Source of the DNA: Bacteroides sp. 51
GTDB lineage: Bacteria; Bacteroidota; Bacteroidia; Bacteroidales; Bacteroidaceae
DNA: 64,000 nucleotides
Assembly: GCF_010500965.1 (NCBI RefSeq)
Contig: NZ_QVMI01000018.1
Location: 1-64,000, forward strand
Reading direction: 5' to 3'
Shown here: piece after piece, positions 35,682-44,671 of the stretch
Layout of the letters: each line of letters starts with the position of its first letter
Position numbering within the stretch: position 1 is the stretch's first letter
The notes under the pieces: generated by a model
What the model saw: only the letters and a program-made list of their open reading frames with translations
Databases searched by the model: none
What the model was told of the DNA's origin: nothing
Translations under genes and position numbers: made by a program

Positions 35682-37061
35682 CTAAAACTCAGCTATAACC
35701 GGCTTGCCATCCAACCAGGCAGCCATATTCAACACTAGAAGATTCCAGTTCTGGAAGCCCTTATTTAAGACCGGTTCGCCATTGTCGGGTAAATAATATT
35801 CATGCAATGCACCGAACCGTTCATAATCCTTGCCTAATAAAAGAATGGTTTTCCCGGCCAGTTCGCGGGCCTCTTCTACAAATCCATATTCGACCAAGCC
35901 CCTGAACACCAAGTAATTCACATTAATCCATATAGGGCCTTGCCAGGAAGATGGATTACCGCTTGCACGAACATTATACATCTTCTCCTGGGGAGAAAGC
36001 GTGCGTATGCCTGCCGCCGAATTGAAAGAACGGGTGTCATGGAAATGCCGCTCAACAATTTCTTTTGCTTGTTCCGGCGTACAGATTTTGGCCCACATCG
36101 CCATGAAACCACTCCATACGCTGAAACGCTGAATCAGGCAGTCGTAATCGCGGGGCTGGCCTACATGCAGATACAGCTTACCTGGCAACAAAGCATCAAT
36201 ATTGGGTTTCTCAACCGGCAGGAGATTCAAGTCTACACTATAATAAAATCCGTCGCGCTGATCCCAGCAATGCTCCTGTACATTCTTTTTCAACACCCCA
36301 GCTTCTTCTTCAAAAAACCGGGAAATGTCGGGCAGGTTCAGGCAAGCAGCCAGATAACTCATGGCCTGTAGTTCTTTATACATCAGGGCATTCAGATAGA
36401 TTGATCCGGAACTTGCATGGGGACGGTAGAATGTGCTCGGGTCATTGTCTACACCAATAGCCTCATCGGTTTCCCAATACATCAGTCCGGTAGCTTTATG
36501 CCGGTGGAAATTCAGGTACTTGCTTACAAATGCCTGAAGCACATAGAAGTGATCGCGCAGCCATTCGGCATCGCCATTCATATTCTTAACTATAAATGCA
36601 GCATGTTGTGCCAGAGTGGGCTTATGCATATTGCTCTTCCAGGGATTGCGGGTTTTAAGCATCTCTTCCCGGCTCGGTGCGTCTCTTTCGATCCAGATGG
36701 GAATCCAACCATCCATACCGCCATAGTGAAGAGAGTTGAGTACGCATCCTTGTTCATATTTCAATGCTTGTTCGCGGTCTTTGTCTGTTCCGTTCTCCAG
36801 AAGAATCTGACGGAGGGCAACATTACTCAACCACGAATCCCAGTCCCAAAGCATATCCAGATATTGGCTACTTCCGGGGGCAAGAAACGGATATTTTAAA
36901 GCTCCACCAGCTTCCCGATACATGCCTTTCATATCTTTATAGATATATTTACGGCAGATTTCCTTGTACTTCTGAACATTCTCGGGTGTACGTTCGGGCA
37001 TTTGAGCCAATATGCTCATGCTAAAGGCAATGCCTAAAGCAAAAAGAACAATTTTCTTCAT
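35682..37061 (-). CDS. GH63/trehalase-like (alpha/alpha)6-barrel glycoside hydrolase
   Basis: A 459-residue secreted protein, signal peptide ending ILAQ (1-19). It resembles the MGH1-like/GH63 and GH37 hydrolases: FLAPGSSQYLDMLWDWDSW near 55, WDQRDGFYYSVDL near 266 and SSWQGPIWINVNYLVFRGL near 376. These families cut alpha-linked glucose or mannose disaccharides and N-glycan glucose. Which one applies here is unclear. Encoded upstream of, and probably co-regulated by, the AraC protein that follows. Confidence 0.8.
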   Translation of the reverse strand: MKKIVLFALGIAFSMSILAQMPERTPENVQKYKEICRKYIYKDMKGMYREAGGALKYPFLAPGSSQYLDMLWDWDSWLSNVALRQILLENGTDKDREQALKYEQGCVLNSLHYGGMDGWIPIWIERDAPSREEMLKTRNPWKSNMHKPTLAQHAAFIVKNMNGDAEWLRDHFYVLQAFVSKYLNFHRHKATGLMYWETDEAIGVDNDPSTFYRPHASSGSIYLNALMYKELQAMSYLAACLNLPDISRFFEEEAGVLKKNVQEHCWDQRDGFYYSVDLNLLPVEKPNIDALLPGKLYLHVGQPRDYDCLIQRFSVWSGFMAMWAKICTPEQAKEIVERHFHDTRSFNSAAGIRTLSPQEKMYNVRASGNPSSWQGPIWINVNYLVFRGLVEYGFVEEARELAGKTILLLGKDYERFGALHEYYLPDNGEPVLNKGFQNWNLLVLNMAAWLDGKPVIAEF

Positions 37062-37172
37062 ATAAGTATATTTGAGATAAATGAAACGTATACTAAAAGG
37101 ACAGAGTAAACGTGTAAAACGTACTCAACAGTTTACTAAGGTTCAGGCTGGTAGGATAGAATGAGGTTGTTA

Positions 37173-37180
37173 CAAATATA
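37173..37180 (-). promoter_or_regulatory. Predicted -7 box for the GH63-like gene
   Basis: Minus-strand TATATTTG fits TAnnTTTG, 112 bases before the ATG. No -33 box was found. Confidence 0.35.
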
Positions 37181-37230
37181 ACAAGAATATTCCTTAATTC
37201 CGTAAACTTTGCATGTATTAAAACAATGTA

Positions 37231-37255
37231 CCCCGGCAGAGGGGATCTGCCGGGG
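37231..37255. terminator. Strong hairpin after the serine-rich protein gene
   Basis: CCCCGGCAG and CTGCCGGGG pair perfectly around a seven-base loop, 45 bases after the stop of the serine-rich gene on the minus strand. A T-run follows directly on the plus strand. Confidence 0.65.
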
Positions 37256-37299
37256 ATTTTTATAGGCACCCATCCGGATGCGTCATGGAAAGAGAAAAC

Positions 37300-38331
37300 T
37301 TATCGTCTTGAGCTACCTCTGCCGGAGCTACTGCTTGAACTTGAAGAGCTACTCCGACTGGAAGAGGAACTCACTGAGCTACGGTTGCTGCTACTACTGG
37401 AGGAACTACGCCCTACAGATGAACTGGAGCTTTTACTGCTGCTGGAACCTGAGTTTCTAACACTACTACTACTCGGACGACTGCTAGAGGAACTGCCAGA
37501 GCTTGAACTACTTGGTTTACTAACAGAAGAGCCAGAGTTGCTAGCCGGACGGTTGCTGCTGGTAGAAGCAGATGGTCTAGTGGTAACGCTACTACTCGGG
37601 CGGCTGCTGCTGGTAGAACTTGAAGGTCGTACAGTTGTAGAAGGATTCCTATTGCTTGAACTGCTTCCGGTACTTACTCTTGGAGCATTCGGGCGACGAT
37701 CCGAATTTACAGATACTCTCGGTTTGCTTGTGTTCGGGCGGATTCTTACCGAACTAAAGTCCGAAGAACGATGAGTGTTGTAAACCCTACGATCTCTTAC
37801 GCTATGGAAGTTCACATAAACCTTATGGTTATATCTATTGCGATAATAACTTACATGATCATAGTGATGGCGGTAGTGGTCGTAATGATATGATGTGTAA
37901 TGATATGGCCTTCCAAAGTAGAAATGGTTATGGTTGGTGTACGTAAAATAGATACGGAAACTCCATTTGTTACCACTGGCATAGATCGGGCGGTAGAAAT
38001 AATCTACTTGTACGAACCTGCGGTACTGGCTGTCATTTAACACCCAACGCAGATCATCATTACGGATATCGAGCAGGTAGTAATAGCGGTCCATTGCCCA
38101 TTCTTCGCCACTTAATACGTCGTCCATCAGATCCCGAACAGAGTAGATAAAGTCGTAGTTGATTTCGTATGTATCGTTGCGTTGTCCGGCATTGAGTCCT
38201 AATTCATAAGACATTTTATCGGTAAGGAAACGAGCTTCTTTCCGCACTTTACTTTTGCTCATGCTTGCCATACTTGTGCTACTCATGGTAGTCATCCCAA
38301 TGGCGAATAGTATAATCATCAATCGTTTCAT
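37300..38331 (-). CDS. Secreted protein with serine-rich, basic-ended tail
   Basis: A 343-residue protein: signal peptide (1-22), an N-terminal domain (about 25-120), a His/Tyr-rich middle (about 125-175) and a tail from about 210 made mostly of serine with scattered Arg, Lys, Asn and Val, ending RGSSRR. The N-terminal domain is clearly paralogous to the next gene upstream (shared EARF, DKxxYxxGxN, YEINYDF, YYxLLD and FRP/YRP positions). The family is not recognised. The tail may be a flexible spacer or a site for O-glycosylation, which Bacteroidetes put on Asp-(Ser/Thr) motifs; few such motifs are present. The opposite strand reads as a Leu/Glu-rich frame, an artefact of the serine codons. 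Confidence 0.75.
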   Translation of the reverse strand: MKRLMIILFAIGMTTMSSTSMASMSKSKVRKEARFLTDKMSYELGLNAGQRNDTYEINYDFIYSVRDLMDDVLSGEEWAMDRYYYLLDIRNDDLRWVLNDSQYRRFVQVDYFYRPIYASGNKWSFRIYFTYTNHNHFYFGRPYHYTSYHYDHYRHHYDHVSYYRNRYNHKVYVNFHSVRDRRVYNTHRSSDFSSVRIRPNTSKPRVSVNSDRRPNAPRVSTGSSSSNRNPSTTVRPSSSTSSSRPSSSVTTRPSASTSSNRPASNSGSSVSKPSSSSSGSSSSSRPSSSSVRNSGSSSSKSSSSSVGRSSSSSSSNRSSVSSSSSRSSSSSSSSSSGRGSSRR

Positions 38332-38472
38332 AACAGAATATTTTAGTTGTTAGTATTCTTCTTCTATGCAACAAAAATAGGACGAGGAAACTCCCCGCCC
38401 TAATGATTCTCTCTATTCGTTCATAGGGTTTCCCCTATGCGTATGAGGGTTTACGGAACTCTCTCCGTATGA

Positions 38473-39060
38473 TTATTTACCAAAGTCTACCCTACGCGCT
38501 GCTTCGAGTTTGCCTCTATTGCGCAGATCGAGCAAGCGTGGCTGTTCACCGTAGAAAACAAACCGGTGCTTTCCCTGGTAGTAGCTTTCATTATCGTTCT
38601 TCTCGCGGCTATGCTCTCCTTTGTATTTGCCAAATCTCTTAATTTTTCCTGCGAGCAGTTTGCCTTCATCGTAAATGTCATAAACGCGCAGTTTTAGTTG
38701 TCCGTCTTTTACATACACAGGGCGGAATAAGGCTTCCGATCTTACATAACTTGCATAGCGTTTATGATCCATGAGCCAAAGCATATCTGAGTTACGTGCA
38801 TCGAGCAGGGCGTAATATTTGGCTATGGCTTTATCATTGCCGGCTATGAGTTCGTCTTGAATGGCATAAACACCTTTAAGAAAGTCGTAGTTGATTTCAT
38901 AGGCATCGTTAAGCTGATCTCTGTTAAAACCAAACTGGTATGCTATTTTATCGGCAATAAAACGAGCTTCTTCGTGAAGTTCTTTATCGGTTATTGCAAA
39001 ACTGGTATTGCTCATCGACAACAGAGCAATAGTAAACAGGAGCATTATTTTCTGCTTCAT
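38473..39060 (-). CDS. Secreted paralogue of the serine-rich protein, without the tail
   Basis: A 195-residue protein with signal peptide ending SFA (1-22). Residues about 28-118 match the N-terminal domain of the downstream gene; the rest (about 119-195) is short, basic and unrelated to the serine tail. Family and function are not recognised. The two lie in tandem 141 bases apart, so a duplication is the simplest origin. A -7 box supplied by the repeat cassette lies about 52 bases upstream. Confidence 0.7.
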   Translation of the reverse strand: MKQKIMLLFTIALLSMSNTSFAITDKELHEEARFIADKIAYQFGFNRDQLNDAYEINYDFLKGVYAIQDELIAGNDKAIAKYYALLDARNSDMLWLMDHKRYASYVRSEALFRPVYVKDGQLKLRVYDIYDEGKLLAGKIKRFGKYKGEHSREKNDNESYYQGKHRFVFYGEQPRLLDLRNRGKLEAARRVDFGK

Positions 39061-39111
39061 GGTTTGATAGTGTTAGACTAAATATATATATGTTTTGTTT
39101 TTTATCTGATG

Positions 39112-39249
39112 CAAACTTACATAAAAAGAATGATTTATAAGCGAGTAGAATAGAAATAATTAATGAACACAGAGGCACAGGGACACAGAGAAAGAATAAA
39201 AACTCTGTGTCCCTGTGCCTCTGTGTTCAATTTATCTGTAGAGGAAAGA
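39112..39249. repeat. Dispersed terminator/promoter cassette, copy 2
   Basis: A 138-base match to 3752-3887. It carries CAAACTTA at its left end (minus-strand TAAGTTTG, a -7 box for the 195-residue protein gene), the ACATAAAAAGAATGATTT block, and a 26-base perfect stem (39165-39190 with 39203-39228) around a 12-base loop. On the minus strand the stem follows the CvfB-like gene. The stem-loop is in the opposite orientation to that of copy 1 although both flanks agree. Confidence 0.78.
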
Positions 39250-39261
39250 TTAAAAACCGGT

Positions 39262-40098
39262 TCAATCGGCCAGTTTCAATCCTTCGCCGGTAATGATGAT
39301 CAAGCGTTTTTTATATAAATCGCCTACGGCTTTTTTGAATGTCTTTTTACTTACGCCAAAGGTATCATAGATGTCTGCCGCATCACTTTTATCATGGAGG
39401 GGGGTTGCGCCTCCGTTATCTTTGATGTACTGCAAGAGGGTGCCCGAGAAGTCGCCGACATGTTCAACTCCGGTCTTTTGGAGCATCAGGTCGATCTTTC
39501 CATCCGGACGCACTTGTTTGACGTAGGCTTTCATTCTGTCGCCGGTATATATTTCGCGGAATATCTGCCCATCGTACAGTAAGCCGCTGAACTCATTATC
39601 TATGATGGCTTTGAATCCGAGATCGGTCTTTTGCCAGATCAGGATATCGACTTCATCGCCCGGTTCATAAGAGGGAGTTTCTTTCGACAGGTAGCGATCG
39701 ACTTTAGCGGAGGCTACTATGCGATAGCTGTCATCGTCTACATAGGCATAAACCACATATTCGCGGCCTACCTGCATTTTCATTTTCTGCTCACGGAAGG
39801 GTACGAAGAGGTCTTTCATCAATCCCCAGTTCAGGAATGCACCATATTCATTGACCCAGTTCACTTCGAGGCAGGCAAATTCTCCGACCTGCACAAGGGG
39901 TGTCAGGGTTGTAGCAATGAGGCGTTCTTCAATATCCAGGTAGAGAAAGACGGTCAGCCAGTCGCCCACTTTGCAATCTTCGGGCACGTAACGGGTGGGT
40001 AAGAGTATCTCGCCCTGCTCGCCGCCATCCAGATACATTCCGAAATCTACTTCTTTAACTACCTCAAGGGTATTGAATTTGCCTAATTCGATGCTCAT
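39262..40098 (-). CDS. CvfB-like S1 RNA-binding protein
   Basis: A 278-residue cytosolic protein with S1-like OB folds and a C-terminal winged helix (DTFGVSKKTFKKAVGDLYKKRLI near 250). The pattern GMYLDGGEQGEILLPTRYVP near 20 and the GAFLNWGLMKDLFVPF segment near 84 are typical of the CvfB/YitL family, which in Staphylococcus affects virulence gene expression through RNA. The ATG at 40098 is used because a -7 box (40116-40123) lies just upstream; the frame extends to 40377 but that part is unlike the family. Confidence 0.88.
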   Translation of the reverse strand: MSIELGKFNTLEVVKEVDFGMYLDGGEQGEILLPTRYVPEDCKVGDWLTVFLYLDIEERLIATTLTPLVQVGEFACLEVNWVNEYGAFLNWGLMKDLFVPFREQKMKMQVGREYVVYAYVDDDSYRIVASAKVDRYLSKETPSYEPGDEVDILIWQKTDLGFKAIIDNEFSGLLYDGQIFREIYTGDRMKAYVKQVRPDGKIDLMLQKTGVEHVGDFSGTLLQYIKDNGGATPLHDKSDAADIYDTFGVSKKTFKKAVGDLYKKRLIIITGEGLKLAD

Positions 40099-40115
40099 AT
40101 ACAATTGATTTGCGG

Positions 40116-40123
40116 CAAAGATA
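40116..40123 (-). promoter_or_regulatory. Predicted -7 box for the CvfB-like gene
   Basis: Minus-strand TATCTTTG, 18 bases before the ATG at 40098. Confidence 0.5.
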
Positions 40124-40157
40124 CGAGTTCCCGATTCAGGTACATAACGATTTAGAA

Positions 40158-40165
40158 TAAATTTG
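40158..40165 (+). promoter_or_regulatory. Predicted -7 box for ohr
   Basis: TAAATTTG fits TAnnTTTG, 80 bases before the ohr ATG and back to back with the CvfB-like promoter. Confidence 0.4.
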
Positions 40166-40244
40166 CATTCGCGGCCTGAACAAACCGGGACACAGCTTGT
40201 TTTATATACTAAAGATTGATAATTAATTAAACAGTAAAGAATAT

Positions 40245-40664
40245 ATGGAAGCATTATATACAGCAGTAGCAACCTCGGTTGGAGGAAGAAACGGACAGGT
40301 AAAATCTTCGGATGGCGTGTTGGATTTTGAGGTAAGACCTCCCAAAGAAATGGGTGGAAAGGGTGGAGCGTATACAAATCCCGAGCAACTGTTTGCTGCC
40401 GGTTATGCTGCTTGTTTTGGTAGTGCGATTAACCATGTAGCTTTACAAAAGAGATTAAGGATTGAGTCAACCGTAACCGCTAGAGTAAGCATTGGCAATA
40501 AAGAAGGTGGAGGTTTCAAACTGGCTGTGGAAATGGATGTAAACATCCCGCAAATAGATCAGAAAGACGCCGAAGAGCTGGTAAAAGAAGCCCACCAGGT
40601 TTGTCCTTACTCTAACGCGACTCGGAATAATGTTGAAGTTACACTGAAAGTCACCACAAAATAG
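40245..40664 (+). CDS. ohr: Organic hydroperoxide resistance protein (OsmC/Ohr family)
   Basis: A 139-residue cytosolic thiol peroxidase that reduces organic hydroperoxides. The two catalytic cysteines are C57 in AACFGSA and C120 in QVCPYSNATRNN, both in family context, and the GGKGGAYTNPEQLFAAGYAAC segment precedes the first. Length equals the usual 140 residues. No OhrR regulator is beside it. A 42-base fragment resembling the active-site region recurs 650 bases downstream (separate entry). Confidence 0.95.
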   Translation: MEALYTAVATSVGGRNGQVKSSDGVLDFEVRPPKEMGGKGGAYTNPEQLFAAGYAACFGSAINHVALQKRLRIESTVTARVSIGNKEGGGFKLAVEMDVNIPQIDQKDAEELVKEAHQVCPYSNATRNNVEVTLKVTTK

Positions 40665-40693
40665 AGCCTTTATAGTTTTTTTCTTGATTAGCG

Positions 40694-40780
40694 ACGAGTC
40701 GCTGCACCCAGGTTTGACTGATGTCGATCTTTTGATTCGATGTCGAATAGTAGGCCGGGTGTAGTGGCTCGTTGTTTTTG
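40694..40780 (+). terminator. Imperfect stem and T-run after ohr
   Basis: ACGAGTCGCTGCACCCAGG (40694-40712) pairs imperfectly with CCGGGTGTAGTGGCTCGT (40755-40772), followed by GTTTTTG. The GCTGCACCCAGGTTT part is shared with repeats at 15936 and 42727. Confidence 0.5.
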
Positions 40781-40879
40781 TAAGCATTATTCTCTACCCG
40801 GTTCATTGCCTTAAAACCTCAGAAATAACAAAAAGCAACAAAAAGGCATGCACTACAAGCCTTCTGGATAGGTTTTTTA

Positions 40880-40963
40880 CGTTTGCAGCAAACATCAACT
40901 TGCGTTTGCTGCAAATGCAATCTTGTCTTTGCAGCAAACGCAAGTTGATGTTTGCGGCAAACG
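40880..40963. repeat. Large inverted repeat with 36-base arms
   Basis: 40880-40915 and 40928-40963 are reverse complements with one mismatch, separated by 12 bases. The arms are themselves built from repeated TTTGCAGCAAAC/GTTTGCTGCAAA units. It lies in the 690-base gap after ohr, which otherwise holds a terminator and an ohr-like fragment and no supported gene. Confidence 0.7.
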
Positions 40964-41043
40964 CAGAATGGTTTTTGCGGGGACTGGAAGTGTGTAATAC
41001 ATTTTCAGCAAAATCCATTCCATGTGTTCCCGTTATACACATA

Positions 41044-41085
41044 TTTGCTACTGGTTATACTGCTTGTTTTGGTAGTGCAATCAAT
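41044..41085 (+). pseudogene. Fragment resembling the ohr active-site region
   Basis: These 42 bases match ohr 40392-40433 at 36 positions and translate to FATGYTACFGSAIN against FAAGYAACFGSAIN. The match ends abruptly on both sides. It looks like the remnant of a duplicated ohr gene or a small copied patch. Confidence 0.6.
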
Positions 41086-41354
41086 CCCAGAAATTTTAAT
41101 TAAACGTGAGTTCGATAATTAAAAGTGAATTCAGTAATTAAATGTGGGTTCAATATATATAAGATCCCATCCTTACAGATACATCTCTTTATTTCATTTC
41201 TTATATCGAATTCACTTTAACTTAGTTACATCAGGTAAGCCTCTGCCCTTTATATATACAAATTATTCCCCCTTTCCGAAACTAAACCCCTGGTTGTTTG
41301 TTATTTGAAATATATAAAGAACGAATTATTAACCAAATCTTAATTATTTAAATT

Positions 41355-42638
41355 ATGGCATCATTTTATGAATCACTTAAAGATCTTTTTAATCCGGAGA
41401 TGACTAAAAAGATTGCGGAAGTCCTCGAAGAGAAGGAATCCAATATAAGCAAAGCTGCATCACAAATCATTGCAGGTTTGCTGGCTGTTACCGCCAAGAA
41501 AGGACATACCCAGAAAATCAAAAACATTTTTGAAGAAGCCGGTAACATAAACCTGATCTCAGACATAGGTATGTTCGACGAATACCTCACACACCCACAA
41601 CAAGAAATAGGAGACAACTTCCTGCAACACTTGCTGGGCGATAAGGCGGAAGATTTCACAACCCCGATCAGTAAAGCATCCGGCATATCGGAAGTAGCAA
41701 CCAACCGGTTGATATCTGTCATTGCCCCAAGCTTCCCCGCTTTCTTCGGAAAGAAGCTGGTGAAAGATAAAGTAAGCTTCCAGAGTATTATTGACGACAT
41801 CAAAGCTCAGGAAAGAAGTTTCGAAGCTAAGCTTCCGGCCGATCTGATCAAGGCTTTCGGTTTGGGAACAGTGCTGAACGCCACTAAGCCACACACAACA
41901 GCACAAGCAGTAAGCAACAGTACCGCCTCAACAAAAACAACCACACCGGAACCCACACCTCAAAAGAAGAATAAAAACAGCTGGATCACCTGGTTATTTG
42001 CGCTGATCGCCTTGTTGCTTCTTTTCTTCTGGTGGAGATCGTGCAACACCAACAATGATAACGTTGCTTACACCGGAAACGAATACATGGTCGATTCTAC
42101 AACGGTAATTGCCGAAGCCAACCCAACGGTATCCAACGCTCCGGCCGAAGTTGCCGAAGTATTGGCCATTACCGAAATCGTCCTGCCTAACGGCGAGCAA
42201 GTAGAAGCATATAAAGATGGTATCGAAGAAAAGATGGTCAACTTCCTCAATTCTGATGAATACAAGAAGGCTTCCGCCAAAGACCTGGAAAGCAAATGGT
42301 TCGAGTTCGACAACATCGACTTTGAATTTGGTAGCACAACCAATCTGAAAGAAGGATCGAAACCACAACTGGATAACATCATCGCTATTCTGAAAGCGCA
42401 CAAAGATGCCAAAATTATGGTAGCTGCATTTGCCGATAAAAAGGGAACCGAAACAGCCAACATGAGGGTATCCAAAGAAAGAGCACAGAACATTGAAAAG
42501 ATGCTTGAAAAAGCCGGCGTAGGTTCGCAAGTCGTGAAAACCGAAGGTTTTGGTGACACACACGCCAGATATAGTGCCGATGCTCCGGAAAGCGATCGAC
42601 AAAAAGACCGCGACATCGCTCTACGCTTCGTTAAATGA
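41355..42638 (+). CDS. DUF937 and OmpA domain envelope protein
   Basis: A 427-residue protein. Residues 1-170 form a DUF937-like helical domain (LKDLFNPEMTKKIAEVLEEKE), followed by a Thr/Pro/Lys-rich linker, one membrane helix (about 209-224, WITWLFALIALLLLFFWW) and an OmpA-like peptidoglycan-binding domain (about 310-427, FEFGSTTNLKEGSKPQLDNI, RVSKERAQNIEKML). The order implies a cytosolic DUF937 part and a periplasmic OmpA part that could anchor the cell wall. The N-terminal domain is paralogous to the single-domain protein at 59149. Confidence 0.85.
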   Translation: MASFYESLKDLFNPEMTKKIAEVLEEKESNISKAASQIIAGLLAVTAKKGHTQKIKNIFEEAGNINLISDIGMFDEYLTHPQQEIGDNFLQHLLGDKAEDFTTPISKASGISEVATNRLISVIAPSFPAFFGKKLVKDKVSFQSIIDDIKAQERSFEAKLPADLIKAFGLGTVLNATKPHTTAQAVSNSTASTKTTTPEPTPQKKNKNSWITWLFALIALLLLFFWWRSCNTNNDNVAYTGNEYMVDSTTVIAEANPTVSNAPAEVAEVLAITEIVLPNGEQVEAYKDGIEEKMVNFLNSDEYKKASAKDLESKWFEFDNIDFEFGSTTNLKEGSKPQLDNIIAILKAHKDAKIMVAAFADKKGTETANMRVSKERAQNIEKMLEKAGVGSQVVKTEGFGDTHARYSADAPESDRQKDRDIALRFVK

Positions 42639-42695
42639 ACATCACATAGTGGGAAAACAGTGCTATTAATGCACGGTTTTCCTATACTGTAGCAG

Positions 42696-42767
42696 CAGCG
42701 AGTCGGCAGCGAGTCGGCAGCGAGGCGCTGCACCCAGGTTTCCATGCGGTTGGAAAGCTGGGTGCAG
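42696..42767. terminator. Tandem short repeats and strong two-part hairpin between convergent genes
   Basis: Three units of CAGCGAGTCGG-type repeats (42696-42725) lead into a stem in which CTGCACCCAG (42728-42737) pairs with CTGGGTGCAG (42758-42767) and TTTCCA pairs with TGGAAA inside it. It lies between the OmpA protein gene and the convergent ABC transporter gene and is a likely bidirectional terminator. Bases 42718-42749 match 15928-15959 at all but one position. Confidence 0.65.
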
Positions 42768-42770
42768 TTC

Positions 42771-44555
42771 TTATTCTTCCAACGTCTTTGATATCTTGTC
42801 TATATTCAAGCTTCTTGCCATAGCATTGAATATACTGGTATACGTTCCGTTCTGATGATAAATTTCCTCATGCGTTCCCGATTCTACCACTCGTCCATCC
42901 TTCATCACATAAATACAACTGGAATCGATGATCTGGGATATGCTATGCGAAATAATCACCACCGTCCGGTCTTTCTTAATAGCATCCAAGCTATTCTTTA
43001 TCTGCTCCGTGGAAACAGCATCCAGACTGGCTGTCGGTTCATCAAGAAATATAATCGGCGGATTCTTCAGGAACATACGTGCAATCGCAATTTTCTGCTG
43101 CTGCCCACCGGACAGTGCCAAAGCAGACGTTTCATACTTCTGCGGTAAAGCCATAATCTGATCATGTATATATGACTTCTTAGCCGCCTCGACCACCTCT
43201 TCATGCGTTGCATCAGGATTTCCATAGCGTATATTCTCATCTATACTTCCATTGAAAATATGGTTCTTCTGTAAAACAAGTCCGATATTATCGCGCAGAT
43301 AGGCGGTATCGTACTCTTCAAGAGGTACACCATCCAATAAAATCTCGCCCGAATCCGGATGATAGAATTTATCCAATAGATTAATCAGAGTGCTCTTCCC
43401 TGCCCCCGACAAACCAACCAACGCCGTACTTTCTCCCGGTTCGATAATCATATTAATATCAAAAAGCGTGGGCTCTTCATTGTCCGGATAAGTAAAGTCT
43501 ACATGTTTGATCTCAAACCGGCCTTTAATCACAGCTGGTTTGTAATCGCCCGATTGCTCCTTCTGTTCGTCCGCTTTCAGGATATCAAAGAAGGCTTCGG
43601 AATAGATCAGCGCATCATTCATCTGGTCGTAGATGCGGTGCAACTGGCGGATAGGTGCGGAAACATTGTTGAACAGCAGAATATGGAACATAATTGCACC
43701 GATAGTCATTTGTCCCGACAATACAAAGTAGGCCGTAAGTATAATGATAAGCACCACACCGATCTGTTCGATAAAGCTTTTCAGTCCATCGAAAATAAAA
43801 CTGATCTTACGGGTCTTCATCTGAGTCGCTGTCAGATCATTCTGCAACCCCATCTGCTTATTACCTTCTATATCTTCGCGGATAAAGGATTTGATCACAG
43901 TGATCGATTCAAGTATCCCCAATATTCCCTGGCTCTTATTCTCTCTTAATTCTTTTATCTGCCGGCGGGAACCGCTCAGTTTATCGGCCTGTTTCATGCT
44001 CACATAAAAATAGACCGGAACAATACACAGCCCCACCAGACCGACGTAGAAATTGGCATTGAACATCATAATCAATGCCACGATTGAATTGGCAAACAAC
44101 GGAAGAATATCAATAAAGAAGTTCTGTACCAACCGGGTTAAGCTCTCGATTCCCCTGTCAATGCGCGTTTGGAGTTTTCCGGGTTGATTGCCGCCGGAGC
44201 TAAAAAAGGCCAGCTTATAAGTCAGCACCTTCTCTATCACGGTTTGAGCCAGGTCGCGGGAGACGTATATCCTCAGTTTCTCGCCATAGAACTTCTGCCC
44301 GAACGTAATAAAAGAGTTCAATACCTCCTTGCCGACAAGGATAGCCGATATAACAATTAATATAGTAATACCTTCCTGCAAACCCTGATGATTGGTCAGC
44401 ATTTCACTGATCTCATCAACGGTATATCTTAGTACCCAAGCATTTACCTGGGCCGTGAACGATCCAAGTAAAGTTAATAACAGAGTAAAGATCACCAGCC
44501 AACGGTAAGGCTTTACATACGGAAATATATTCCTGAACAATTGGGAAAGAGACAT
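42771..44555 (-). CDS. ABC transporter, fused membrane and ATPase domains (MsbA/exporter type)
   Basis: A 594-residue half-transporter: six membrane helices (about 15-310) and an ATPase domain (about 340-580) with Walker A GLSGAGKST, signature LSGGQQQKIA and Walker B IIFLDEPTAS. The half-size form acts as a homodimer exporter of lipids, peptides or drugs. The substrate is not readable. It stands alone between convergent and divergent neighbours. Confidence 0.92.
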   Translation of the reverse strand: MSLSQLFRNIFPYVKPYRWLVIFTLLLTLLGSFTAQVNAWVLRYTVDEISEMLTNHQGLQEGITILIVISAILVGKEVLNSFITFGQKFYGEKLRIYVSRDLAQTVIEKVLTYKLAFFSSGGNQPGKLQTRIDRGIESLTRLVQNFFIDILPLFANSIVALIMMFNANFYVGLVGLCIVPVYFYVSMKQADKLSGSRRQIKELRENKSQGILGILESITVIKSFIREDIEGNKQMGLQNDLTATQMKTRKISFIFDGLKSFIEQIGVVLIIILTAYFVLSGQMTIGAIMFHILLFNNVSAPIRQLHRIYDQMNDALIYSEAFFDILKADEQKEQSGDYKPAVIKGRFEIKHVDFTYPDNEEPTLFDINMIIEPGESTALVGLSGAGKSTLINLLDKFYHPDSGEILLDGVPLEEYDTAYLRDNIGLVLQKNHIFNGSIDENIRYGNPDATHEEVVEAAKKSYIHDQIMALPQKYETSALALSGGQQQKIAIARMFLKNPPIIFLDEPTASLDAVSTEQIKNSLDAIKKDRTVVIISHSISQIIDSSCIYVMKDGRVVESGTHEEIYHQNGTYTSIFNAMARSLNIDKISKTLEE

Positions 44556-44671
44556 AATAATCTTGTTTACTTGTTAGGAAACAGTTCAGGAAACCTTTCA
44601 GTTCATTTTTTAACTTATCTTTTTATGGCTGTACTAAATGCAGACCATGATTTTTAGCTAACTTCGCATAT

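Noticed and set aside
37226-37774. Plus-strand frame of 182 codons, Leu/Glu-rich
   Set aside because: It is the complement of the serine-rich tail; the minus strand has a signal peptide, a paralogue and a terminator.
40099-40377. N-terminal extension of the CvfB-like protein
   Set aside because: It runs through two predicted promoters and into ohr, and is not like the family.
42696-42725. Tandem 11-base repeats resembling a tiny CRISPR array
   Set aside because: Units are adjacent with no spacers and run into a terminator hairpin; there are no cas genes.
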